DNA of 10,176 nt from Micavibrio_B sp048498395. Its GTDB lineage: Bacteria > Pseudomonadota > Alphaproteobacteria > Micavibrionales > Micavibrionaceae. The notes under the pieces were generated by a model, which saw only the letters and a list, made by a program, of their open reading frames with translations, searched no databases and had not been told where the DNA came from. The stretch is from NCBI GenBank assembly GCA_048498395.1, contig JBEHYB010000082.1, forward strand, positions 1-10,176. The letters run 5' to 3'. Below, piece after piece: positions 1 through 6,331 of the stretch. Positions within the stretch are counted from its first letter, which is position 1; each line of letters begins with the position of its first letter. A program made the position numbers and the translations under genes.

Positions 1-545
1 GCTAGTGATAGCTCAAGGTGAGTAAACATATGCATTCGAGTATTTAATTGTATATGCTGCCCTAGCAACGTTTGCAGGACACGTTCAAATATCATTCCTC
101 TTAATATAACTGCCACGTATGGCAGTCTGTCATTAATATCACTATGGTCTAATATCGGCTTTTTTAGATAGTAATCGTAATAATAGAATATAGCGCCAAA
201 CCTATCTTCTGTGTAGTCGCCTATATTATTGATTAATCTGTCAAAAATGGCCACGTCGCGTGCCGACAGATTTTTGGTTTCTATTTTATCAAGGCTCCAT
301 TCGTCCACTAAATGAAATGCGGTTGTGACTGCATCTGGGGCGCTCAAGGTGTAAAACGTGTTTAAAATGGCAGCGAGCCCAGCGGTAAAATAAGTTTGAG
401 GCGTTTGTTCGTGCTTTTGTCCATCAAGGTCGCTTGCTTTGCCGCTTAATGTAAGGGCAGCAGAAAATGTCGTCTGTGCTGTCCCGTCATGCCAGGGAGA
501 CAGCATCAGCGCTTTATCATTTTCGTTTCTTGCAATTTCCGCCAT
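1..545 (-). CDS. Unrecognised protein, C-terminus beyond the window edge
   Basis: Reading the minus strand from the ATG at 545-543 gives an open frame of 181 complete codons with no stop before the left edge. The protein starts MAEIARNENDKALMLSPWHD, and an in-frame TGA lies just upstream (GA ACC CAT TGA GCA ATG), so this ATG is the earliest possible ATG start. No strong Shine-Dalgarno is seen. Residues 120-126 are aromatic-rich (FYYYDYY), and the later part alternates hydrophobic and charged residues as in a soluble helical protein. No signal peptide or membrane segment is visible. Codon use favours A/T endings (TTA, ATA), unlike the right end of the window, which fits acquired DNA. It is divergent from the zinc-ribbon gene. 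I do not recognise the family. Being beside an RT it could be a defence or island cargo gene, but nothing in its own sequence shows this. Confidence 0.7.
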   Translation of the reverse strand, partial: MAEIARNENDKALMLSPWHDGTAQTTFSAALTLSGKASDLDGQKHEQTPQTYFTAGLAAILNTFYTLSAPDAVTTAFHLVDEWSLDKIETKNLSARDVAIFDRLINNIGDYTEDRFGAIFYYYDYYLKKPILDHSDINDRLPYVAVILRGMIFERVLQTLLGQHIQLNTRMHMFTHLELSL

Positions 546-737
546 TGCTCAATGGGTTCCATAAGGACAGGGCTGTCATGAGGGCACGTATGAATCGAAG
601 TAAGCCGTTATAGCTTAAGATTATGGGCAAAAGCTCAATTTTCGCCCAGCCGGTAACTCAACTTGAAGGGGATGCATCTTCCACACAGCCGTCAGTTTCT
701 GATTCAGTCTATAGCTGTCATCATAACCCATTGAGCA
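546..737. repeat. 13-bp inverted repeat pair flanking a divergent intergenic region
   Basis: TGCTCAATGGGTT at 546-558 is the exact reverse complement of AACCCATTGAGCA at 725-737. The left arm sits directly against the start codon of the leftward gene. The right arm lies about 19 bases before the start of the rightward gene. The 166 bases between contain no ORF I would support. A 13-bp exact match within 200 bases is unlikely by chance. It could be paired operator sites, the ends of a small miniature element, or a duplicated gene-start segment. No target-site duplication was identified. Confidence 0.7.
624..648. other. Hairpin in the intergenic region, role unknown
   Basis: TGGGC (624-628) plus AAAA can pair with TTTT plus GCCCA (644-648). 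This gives a 9-bp stem with one bulged C at 643 and a six-base loop. It lies between the arms of the 13-bp inverted repeat. There is no clean T-run for a classic terminator. It could be a weak terminator, an operator, or part of a structured RNA upstream of the RT block. Evidence is limited to base pairing. Confidence 0.25.
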
Positions 738-756
738 GTTGATTCGGAGGTTTGAT

Positions 757-1041
757 ATGCGACGTTCGGCTTCGCGGTATCAGCAAGATCGCCCGGCGTT
801 TATGTGTGACTGTCCGGTATGTGGCTCCAAGTACCAGTTTGGGCCTCATATCTATAACGGCCATGTCTTGCAGGGCTGGGACATCTGCGTATGCAGCATA
901 TGCTATGAAGGTAATTGGGATGGCTGGACCCCGTATTACGAACCCAAGTTGCTCGCGATTTTGAAAGAAAAGAATATTGAGCCGCCGGCACGCAATGCCA
1001 AGGGTTTTTTCCCGAGAGACTTCCGACCGCAGAAGGCTTAA
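757..1041 (+). CDS. Small zinc-ribbon protein, function unknown
   Basis: The product is 94 aa from the ATG at 757. A longer frame begins at TTG 739, but GGAGG at 746-750 lies inside that extension and is spaced six bases from the ATG, which decides the start. The protein has a CDCPVCGS knuckle near the N-terminus and a second cysteine group (CVCSICYEGNW) about 30 residues later. This is the pattern of a four-cysteine zinc ribbon. A tryptophan-rich stretch (WDGWTPYYEP) and a basic tail (FFPRDFRPQKA) follow. Its TAA is immediately followed by the ATG of the next gene, so the two are almost certainly translated together. I recognise the metal-binding pattern but no named family. A role as a nucleic-acid-binding or structural partner of the downstream helical protein is only an inference. 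Confidence 0.8.
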   Translation: MRRSASRYQQDRPAFMCDCPVCGSKYQFGPHIYNGHVLQGWDICVCSICYEGNWDGWTPYYEPKLLAILKEKNIEPPARNAKGFFPRDFRPQKA

Positions 1042-1629
1042 ATGCCGGTTCCGGCCAAAATACCGTTTCGCCAGTACGCGAAGGAACACGTCGAAAAGGC
1101 GAAAGGGTTTCTGAGCGAGGGTGGGAGTGCCTTGCGTTATGCGTGCCTGGAACTGCGTCTTGCTATTGAAGCGCTGGCATACGAAATCTTGCAGACTTAC
1201 GCCGAGGATGATGATCCGGCGGTCGCTAAAGCGCTTAAAAAATGGAAGCCAAGAGAGGTACTGGAAAATCTCCGCAAATACGATCCACTTATCGAGATAT
1301 CGTTGCGGGTCGAGTTTCGGCTAGCCGAGAGCGGTGAGACGGACCTTCCATCTGAACCAACGTTTGTCGGCACACAGGTTCGGTTTGAAGTGGAATGGGC
1401 CGACACGGCTCATCACCAGATGAGCCAGCTCTTGCACCAGCGGACCATAGCGCAAATTCAGGATGGCAATCAGATTGACGAGGCCGTTGCCCGCCGTGAT
1501 GCAACCGGTGTTCTAGAAAAACTGGAGCGGATTTTGGCATCCGAAATGACAGATATCCGCTCTGATTACGTTTTCAAATCGAAATTACTATCAATTTATT
1601 ACAGACAACAAAATATACTTCAATGGTGA
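1042..1629 (+). CDS. Helical (possibly HEPN/Abi-like) protein, possibly the N-terminal part of an RT fusion
   Basis: This 195-aa frame starts directly after the TAA of the zinc-ribbon gene. Residues about 8-55 form a long amphipathic helical region (AKEHVEKAKGFLSEGG, then LRLAIEALAYEIL), resembling the helical cores of HEPN or AbiV-like proteins. A later segment (HHQMSQLLHQRTIAQIQDG) has the look of a conserved motif. I could not place a clean R-x4-6-H HEPN motif, so that assignment is tentative. The last 20 or so residues in this frame use poorer codons. The other forward frame over the same bases (open from 1550) reads like protein and runs without a stop into the RT. The true C-terminus may therefore lie in that frame, reached by an indel or a +1 frameshift near 1573-1590. 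If not, this is a complete 195-aa partner protein. Base composition drops to AT-rich at about the same point. Confidence 0.75.
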   Translation: MPVPAKIPFRQYAKEHVEKAKGFLSEGGSALRYACLELRLAIEALAYEILQTYAEDDDPAVAKALKKWKPREVLENLRKYDPLIEISLRVEFRLAESGETDLPSEPTFVGTQVRFEVEWADTAHHQMSQLLHQRTIAQIQDGNQIDEAVARRDATGVLEKLERILASEMTDIRSDYVFKSKLLSIYYRQQNILQW

Positions 1630-1672
1630 TAAGCTGCATTGGAAGGCTGGATCGCCGGTTCTTGATAAGATC

Positions 1673-3568
1673 GTGCATCTTTTATTTGGATTGCCGATTA
1701 ATCCGGCGCTGGTTTCCAACGTGAGTGTTAATATCGGACCAACGATCGTTCAAATGAACGTCTATAATTTTGGTGTAAAGGAAGTAAAAAAGGATACTAT
1801 CCCGTTCGACTTCAAAATAAGCCACAAATTTAATGAATATAGAACCCTCGCGGTCCCCCACCCGAGGAACCAAATTCAGGTCGTAGACTTTTACCATAGA
1901 TACAAAGAAATCATATTGTATCTATGCACCAGAAGCTCTTATTCAATTCGACGGCCTGAGCGAATTGCAAAATTTAGGTATCACAAAGACAAAACCCACT
2001 ACAACAATCTTGCCGATGATGTGGCGGCGCTTGAGGAGCATGATAAAGAATACGAAGATTTGAAATCGTTCTTCGTATATAAGGATCATAGCAATATATA
2101 TAAATTCTACGAATCGTACAAATATCATCGAAGTGAGAAGAAATATAACAAGCTTTTGAAGCTGGATATATCCAAATGCTTTGACAGTATTTACACTCAC
2201 TCAATTGATTGGGCTGTAGCGGGAAAATCTATCACCAAAGAAAATTTGGCTAACTCAAAAGATTCATTCGGTTCCAAGTTTGATCGGCTGATGCAATCTA
2301 TGAATTACAACGAGACAAATGGCATCATCATCGGTCCTGAACTATCGCGAGTTTTTGCAGAGATAATTTTACAAGATGTTGACGTTCAGCTTGAGCAATG
2401 CCTGAAAGCAGAGAACCTTATTCATAAGGTGGATTATGAAATATTTAGATATCTCGATGATTATTTTCTTTTCTACAATGCTGAGGGAGAGAAGGACAAA
2501 ATCGTCGGTAATCTTCATGTCTTGCTTAAAGAATATAAATTATCTCTCAATTCTGCAAAAGCTCTACTTTACGACAAACCTCTCATCACTGAAATAACGA
2601 GAGCAAAAGATCGTATCGGCGATTTGCTAAATGATGCCCTGATTTTCGACCTAAAAATTCCTGAAGATGAGGAAGGCAAAGCAACGGGTAGCATATATAT
2701 AAACTCTAAATCTCTGATTACGAAATTTAAGACTGTAGTGAAGGAGTGTTCTGTAGAATATAAAGATATATTAAATTATTCTTTAGCTATCGTTGAGAGA
2801 AAATGCGATAAAATTCTCAAATCGTATTCAAGCCTATCTGAAGAAAATCGAAATAGCTGGCAGCTAACCAAGGCTATAACTGGAATTCTTGAGTTTCTTT
2901 TTTTTATATATTCGGTTTCACCCAGGGTAAATACGACTATCAAATTGTGCCGAATCCTCCGCATGTTTATAGAGTTTTGCAACTCTAAATCTACAACGCA
3001 TGATCATAAGCATCTAATATATAAATATATTTTTGACGAATGCTCTTTCGCCATGAAGAATGCGGCACGTGATGATATCACTCAGGTTGAAACATTATAT
3101 TTACTGATAGTAGTTTCAAAATTGGGTAAGGAATATTGGATCGATGAAAAAACACTGGCCGCGTATCTGAATGTAATAGAGACAGATGGCGCGTACCAAT
3201 TTCGAGTAAGGCCGAATTATTTTACGATCACGGTAGCCTTATTCTATATGGCTAACAAAGTCAGATTCAATCACCTGCGTGAATTCGTAGAAAATGAAAT
3301 TTTTGAGCAATTGGCTTCAAAGAAGAATATCTTATCAAGAAGCGCGGAAGCGACAATGCTGTTATTCGATGTGATATCATGTCCAAACGTCAGTGGTGCA
3401 ACCAAGTCCAAAGTTTTGTCGCTTTTTGGTGTAACCACTGTAGCGGACCAGACTGACTTGATTGATTTTCGCGCCAAGAATGGTGACAAGCAGCTATGGT
3501 TTACATCGTGGGAAGACTTTGACCTTGGAAAAGCACTGGACGCGAAGCGTAGCCAAGAGGTATATTAA
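1673..3568 (+). CDS. Defence-associated (DRT/Abi-type) reverse transcriptase
   Basis: This is a 631-aa RT if started at GTG 1673. Residues about 58-100 (RTLAVPHPRNQIQVVDFY, then SSYSIRRP) match the N-terminal region of abortive-infection and 'unknown group' RTs. Motif A is LDISKCFDSIYTHS with catalytic D165. Motif B is NGIIIGPELSRVFAEI. Motif C is Y260-L-D262-D263-Y, carrying the two metal-binding aspartates. All catalytic aspartates are present. The C-terminal 300 residues or so are helical and lack a maturase or HNH domain, as in DRT/AbiK-like proteins. The YTHS extension of motif A argues against retron and group II intron RTs. Such enzymes defend against phage by making DNA, in several cases without a conventional template. 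The subclass cannot be fixed by eye. Neither GTG 1673 nor the next in-frame ATG (1754) has a Shine-Dalgarno, and the frame is open back to 1550, so the real start may lie in the upstream gene. The AT-rich composition indicates transfer. Confidence 0.85.
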   Translation: MHLLFGLPINPALVSNVSVNIGPTIVQMNVYNFGVKEVKKDTIPFDFKISHKFNEYRTLAVPHPRNQIQVVDFYHRYKEIILYLCTRSSYSIRRPERIAKFRYHKDKTHYNNLADDVAALEEHDKEYEDLKSFFVYKDHSNIYKFYESYKYHRSEKKYNKLLKLDISKCFDSIYTHSIDWAVAGKSITKENLANSKDSFGSKFDRLMQSMNYNETNGIIIGPELSRVFAEIILQDVDVQLEQCLKAENLIHKVDYEIFRYLDDYFLFYNAEGEKDKIVGNLHVLLKEYKLSLNSAKALLYDKPLITEITRAKDRIGDLLNDALIFDLKIPEDEEGKATGSIYINSKSLITKFKTVVKECSVEYKDILNYSLAIVERKCDKILKSYSSLSEENRNSWQLTKAITGILEFLFFIYSVSPRVNTTIKLCRILRMFIEFCNSKSTTHDHKHLIYKYIFDECSFAMKNAARDDITQVETLYLLIVVSKLGKEYWIDEKTLAAYLNVIETDGAYQFRVRPNYFTITVALFYMANKVRFNHLREFVENEIFEQLASKKNILSRSAEATMLLFDVISCPNVSGATKSKVLSLFGVTTVADQTDLIDFRAKNGDKQLWFTSWEDFDLGKALDAKRSQEVY

Positions 3569-3663
3569 ATCATCATGCCCCGTCCAACCGATACTTAATG
3601 GCTGTAGGCAGCCTCACACACATGCATGAGCTACTTGTATCGCTTTTACGCGAGCATTTACGG

Positions 3664-3696
3664 AATGGAGCGACCGGGACGGATTGCTCCATTTTT
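3664..3696 (+). terminator. Rho-independent terminator after the RT gene
   Basis: AATGGAGC (3664-3671) pairs perfectly with GCTCCATT (3686-3693) around a 14-base loop, and the second arm runs into a run of T ending at 3696. It lies about 95 bases after the RT stop and before ardA. It most likely ends transcription of the RT block and insulates it from ardA. Confidence 0.75.
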
Positions 3697-3714
3697 ATTG
3701 TTCAGTTTTGACTT

Positions 3715-3733
3715 AGGGCGCTGCCCTCAGCGC
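3715..3733. promoter_or_regulatory. Alternative hairpins in the ardA leader
   Basis: Two mutually exclusive short hairpins overlap here: AGGGC/GCCCT (3715-3719 with 3723-3727) and GCGCTG/CAGCGC (3718-3723 with 3728-3733). They sit about 115 bases before ardA and just downstream of the RT terminator. Leading-region antirestriction genes of conjugative elements can be expressed early from folded single-stranded promoters, so this may be part of the ardA control region. No clear -35/-10 pair was found, and the role is a guess from position. Confidence 0.3.
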
Positions 3734-3845
3734 ACTTCAAGGCGTTTCCGCCCATCTTCATCCACTGACGTTCCTTGCAGACGGTTCCCCGCGAAGCCGC
3801 CTTTCCGTTTGCACACCCGCTGTTCGCCACGAAGGCAAGGGTTGC

Positions 3846-4385
3846 ATGAGCAACCCAAACCCCAAGGAAAACAGACAGGTGACAACGTTCTACGCCCAGC
3901 CTTACGACATTTCAGCCCGTGGATTTTATTTCGACAGTCGGGAACAATACGACGACAAGGCCTCGAAGCTGCGCAACGATTACGGCCAGCGAGTCGAAGA
4001 ATTTGAAATCCAGTTTATCGACGGCGAACGCCTTGACGCGGAACTGTTTGAAGCCCTCAAGATTCATCAGGGCAATTTCGGCGGGTTTTTGGAAACTGCC
4101 GAAGAATGGACGGACGACCAGAAGGTAAAAGTCATCATTGCCGTGCGCGAAGTCGGCTATGGCTTCGATCTCAAAAACGATGATCCCGACCAGTTCGACA
4201 TTGATCTGTATGAATGCGACAGCCTGCGCGAACTTGCCATGCAGTTTGTTGATGAAGGGCTGTTTGGCGAGATACCGAAGGCAATAGAGCATTATCTCGA
4301 TTACGATGCCATAGCGCGTGATCTCGGCATGGACTATGCCGAAACGACGATCAACGGGACGAGCTACATCTATAGAAGCGACTAG
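3846..4385 (+). CDS. ardA: Antirestriction protein ArdA
   Basis: This 179-aa acidic protein has the ArdA signature throughout: FYAQPYDISARGFYFDS (residues 15-31), VEEFEIQFIDGE, an aromatic-acidic segment (QGNFGGFLETAEEWTDD), IIAVREVGYGFDL, DQFDIDLYECDSLRELAMQF, and a C-terminal IEHYLDYDAIARDLGMDY. ArdA dimers imitate bent B-form DNA and occupy type I restriction-modification complexes. This protects incoming DNA during transfer. The length and the high Asp/Glu content fit the family. An AAGG-containing purine-rich stretch precedes the ATG. It faces the relaxase gene, and the two stop codons share the CTAG palindrome at 4382-4385. The gene is intact, with no frameshift. Next to a relaxase and MobC it marks this region as a mobilizable element prepared to survive restriction in new hosts. 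Confidence 0.95.
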   Translation: MSNPNPKENRQVTTFYAQPYDISARGFYFDSREQYDDKASKLRNDYGQRVEEFEIQFIDGERLDAELFEALKIHQGNFGGFLETAEEWTDDQKVKVIIAVREVGYGFDLKNDDPDQFDIDLYECDSLRELAMQFVDEGLFGEIPKAIEHYLDYDAIARDLGMDYAETTINGTSYIYRSD

Positions 4386-5653
4386 CCTAAACCAAGGTCA
4401 GCCCCTCGGTCGCGGCTGCGTTGACCTTGCTGCTGGCCTTGCGCGTTCCCAAGGTCACGATAGCGGGCCGCATCCTTGTAAAGCCCGAGCAGTTGCCTTG
4501 CGGCGCGTTCTCTCGCCTGTACGATATCGGTCTGTAACTGCCGCCGCTCGTCAAGCTGCGCCATGATGAGCGCATCCCGCTGATCCCGGTCACGTTGCCG
4601 ACAGAAATGCAGTTCAAGCTCATTGCGGACGCGGGTCTTTTGATATTCGCCCGTCAGCCGGTGCCACAGGCCCTTAAAGCCGGTCGGCAAGCGCGATGCC
4701 CGCTCTCTCGTTTCCGCCATATGACGCTGCGTCTGGCCTGTATCCAGCCGGTGCCGTTCTTGCTGATGACGCTCCGCTATCTCCTGTTTCTTCTCGGAGA
4801 GCGGGCGCATCTGATTTGCGGCAAGGCGTTTAGCCTCACGGATATAAGCTTGCAGGCGCGGAGTCATCGCTTCCGAGATATGCGACAGGGTTTTCTCGAC
4901 CGAGTTAAGTTGGTCAGGGCTTCCAAGCCTTGCTGTAATTTCTCTGGCGTGCTTGCCGACCATGCGGGCGAGCGCGAAGATTTCCCCCTCGAAACTGACG
5001 ACGACATGGCCGCGCCGGTCGCCTTTCGCCAGGAACAGGCCCTTGGCTTCCAGTTCCCTTGAAAACGAATTCAGGTCTTTCGATACCGCCCAGGATTCCT
5101 GCACGGCGGTTTTGAGTTGTCTGGCATTAAGCCCCGTCCGGCGGGCCTGCTGCCATTCCTGTAGATTGAAGTTTCGCAGATCGCGAAGGGATGACTCTAT
5201 AAACCCACGGGGCATCTGCCACCCATGGTCAAGGTAGAGCTGTTTACTCAAGTCCTTAAGCTTGAACTTGAAATGCGGCAGGTCTTTCGCCGTCATGGTG
5301 TCCGCCTGGATGCGGCAGTACACGACGTGGCAATGGCGACGGCCTTCCTTCTCATGATAGACGACAGCGCGGGGCAGATGGGTCAGGCCGAGCCGTTCTT
5401 CCATCTGGTCTATCGCGCTTTGAAACGTCTCGCTGCGAACTGTTTCATTAGCGGGTGGATTGAACGACACGGAAAACAGATATTTCTGACACTTGGTCCC
5501 GAGCGACAGGGCCTGCGCTTCTTTCAACGCGCCCGGCAAATCGGAGGCTATGAAACCGCGCAAATCTGCGAGTTCGACATGCTCGTTTTCAGCACTCAAC
5601 AGGTGCTTTGAAAGGCTTGCACCGCCGCCGCGCTTCGATGCCTGAATGATCAT
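4382..5653 (-). CDS. Relaxase / mobilization nuclease (MOBP-like)
   Basis: This is a 423-aa relaxase. The N-terminal MIIQASKRGGGASLSKHLLS and the segment LRGFIASDLPGALKEAQALS match relaxase/mobilization nuclease-domain proteins of mobilizable elements. The metal-binding histidine motif is VVYHEKEGRRHCHVVYCRI, with H100, H107 and H109. Such enzymes nick one strand at oriT, stay attached to the 5' end and lead it through a type IV secretion channel. After the nuclease domain (to about residue 165) comes a long, charged, Arg/Gln-rich helical tail (about 250-410) ending in a low-complexity basic stretch, probably for DNA or relaxosome contacts. I could not assign the catalytic tyrosine with confidence. 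The ATG overlaps the mobC stop as ATGA (5653-5650), so translation is coupled. No coupling protein or secretion genes are in the window, so the element is probably mobilized in trans, unless they lie outside. Confidence 0.9.
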   Translation of the reverse strand: MIIQASKRGGGASLSKHLLSAENEHVELADLRGFIASDLPGALKEAQALSLGTKCQKYLFSVSFNPPANETVRSETFQSAIDQMEERLGLTHLPRAVVYHEKEGRRHCHVVYCRIQADTMTAKDLPHFKFKLKDLSKQLYLDHGWQMPRGFIESSLRDLRNFNLQEWQQARRTGLNARQLKTAVQESWAVSKDLNSFSRELEAKGLFLAKGDRRGHVVVSFEGEIFALARMVGKHAREITARLGSPDQLNSVEKTLSHISEAMTPRLQAYIREAKRLAANQMRPLSEKKQEIAERHQQERHRLDTGQTQRHMAETRERASRLPTGFKGLWHRLTGEYQKTRVRNELELHFCRQRDRDQRDALIMAQLDERRQLQTDIVQARERAARQLLGLYKDAARYRDLGNAQGQQQGQRSRDRGADLGLG

Positions 5654-6015
5654 TGGGAACCATCCAGTCCCAGAGCCTCGATCAAGGTACGGCGCATGTA
5701 CGAGACTTCATCTAAAGCCTCGTTCAGTCTGGCGATGGTGTCCGGGTCATCGAGCAGGCTTCCGCTGTTTGCGGATTTCGCAAGCTGGTTCAAGTTGCTG
5801 GCGATCCGTGACGCGCCAAGCTGCCCGAGCAACTTTGCAAGGGCCTGCTGATCCTCAACGACTACCCGGCGCTTGGCCTTGGGTGGCGGGGAGGATTGAT
5901 TGAGCGACATCCAGACCATGTAAGGGCCAAGAGCCATCCCGGCCTTTGTCGCGGCTTCCTGAAGACGAGCGCGTATTTCCGGCGACGTGCGCACGGAAAA
6001 CACGGTTGTCGTCAT
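5650..6015 (-). CDS. mobC: MobC-like relaxosome accessory protein
   Basis: This is a 121-aa protein from the ATG at 6015 (MTTTVFSVRTSPEIRARLQE). The N-terminal segment resembles a ribbon-helix-helix DNA-binding fold (TVFSVRTSPEIRARL, then AGMALGPYMVW). The C-terminal half carries the MobC-type signature LGASRIASNLNQLAKSANSG followed by a helical end (DEVSYMRRTLIEALG). MobC proteins bind near oriT, help open the DNA for the relaxase and often repress their own promoter. An ATG at 6033 would add six residues, and a longer frame reaches 6123 but runs across the repeats and the terminator hairpin. Neither start has a strong Shine-Dalgarno, so 6015 was preferred because it begins the conserved domain and gives a typical family length. 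Its TGA overlaps the relaxase ATG. Confidence 0.85.
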   Translation of the reverse strand: MTTTVFSVRTSPEIRARLQEAATKAGMALGPYMVWMSLNQSSPPPKAKRRVVVEDQQALAKLLGQLGASRIASNLNQLAKSANSGSLLDDPDTIARLNEALDEVSYMRRTLIEALGLDGSQ

Positions 6016-6068
6016 GGAGGAAGGCTCTTTCATTGTAAGCAGCACTACGCCGACGCATCCCTCACGAT

Positions 6069-6093
6069 GGGGGTATGCGCCGGGGTATGCCGG
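6069..6093. other. Direct repeats in the mobC leader, candidate oriT or MobC-binding site
   Basis: GGGGTATGC occurs at 6070-6078 and again at 6082-6090, a 12-base period or close to one helical turn. It lies about 55 bases upstream of mobC, where oriT and relaxosome binding sites usually lie. No known nick consensus was recognised here, so the assignment rests on position and repetition. Confidence 0.4.
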
Positions 6094-6103
6094 GTTTGTC
6101 TGG

Positions 6104-6135
6104 GAAAACAGAAAGGGCGGCATTGCTGCCGCCCT
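6104..6135 (-). terminator. Rho-independent terminator for the small AT-hook gene
   Basis: AGGGCGGCA (6114-6122) and TGCCGCCCT (6127-6135) form a perfect 9-bp GC-rich stem with a TTGC loop. On the minus strand the stem is followed by a T-rich run (CTTTCTGTTTT). It begins four bases beyond the stop of the minus-strand gene at 6140-6331, so it most likely ends that transcript and separates it from mobC. It could also be part of the oriT region. Confidence 0.7.
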
Positions 6136-6139
6136 GGGA

Positions 6140-6331
6140 TTATGGTTCGTATTTTGGGTGCAGAGCCTTCAAGGCATCTCGCATTTTAGGTCTTCCACGC
6201 TTTCGCTTGACGGGCGTTTGCGGCGGAAGATTTGCCGTATTGAAGGCGTGCGAGGCCCCTTTGATAATGTCGGTCCAGTCTGCTAAATCTTGGAAGAGTT
6301 GGTTCATTGCCATTCCGTCAATGGGCACCAT
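6140..6331 (-). CDS. Small AT-hook-like protein, function unknown
   Basis: This is a 63-aa frame ending at TAA (6142-6140). The C-terminal half contains VKRKRGRPKMRDALKALHP, and its RGRPK core is the AT-hook motif that binds the minor groove of AT-rich DNA. The N-terminal half (NQLFQDLADWTDIIKGASHA) looks helical. The ATG at 6331 has no Shine-Dalgarno. ATGs at residues 7 and 9 follow a purine-rich GACGGA and could be the real start, giving 55-57 aa. A strong terminator directly after the stop supports a real gene. It is divergent from the EVE-nuclease gene and upstream of mobC, so a role as a small regulator or relaxosome-region protein is possible. I know of no named family. Confidence 0.6.
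   Translation of the reverse strand: MVPIDGMAMNQLFQDLADWTDIIKGASHAFNTANLPPQTPVKRKRGRPKMRDALKALHPKYEP

Noticed and set aside
721..1089. 122-aa minus-strand ORF opposite the zinc-ribbon gene
   Set aside because: The plus-strand frame has a clear Shine-Dalgarno, cysteine knuckles and a coupled downstream gene; the minus frame has none of these.
1042..1629. Firm HEPN ribonuclease call for the 195-aa protein
   Set aside because: The helical pattern is suggestive, but no clear R-x4-6-H motif could be placed, so only a tentative resemblance is reported.
1673..3568. Group II intron or retron as the source of the RT
   Set aside because: No domain V/VI-like RNA or maturase/HNH domain follows the RT. 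The motif A extension (IYTHS) and long helical C-terminus fit Abi/DRT RTs instead. No msr-msd-like structure was evident.
3626..4006. 126-aa plus-strand ORF overlapping the start of ardA
   Set aside because: It runs through the RT terminator and into ardA in another frame, and its composition (Arg/Pro/Ser-rich) is typical of a shadow frame.
4595..5611. Plus-strand ORFs (155 aa at 4595-5062, 128 aa at 5225-5611) opposite the relaxase
   Set aside because: They are antisense shadows of a well-supported relaxase gene, have no recognisable domain and have no convincing ribosome binding sites.
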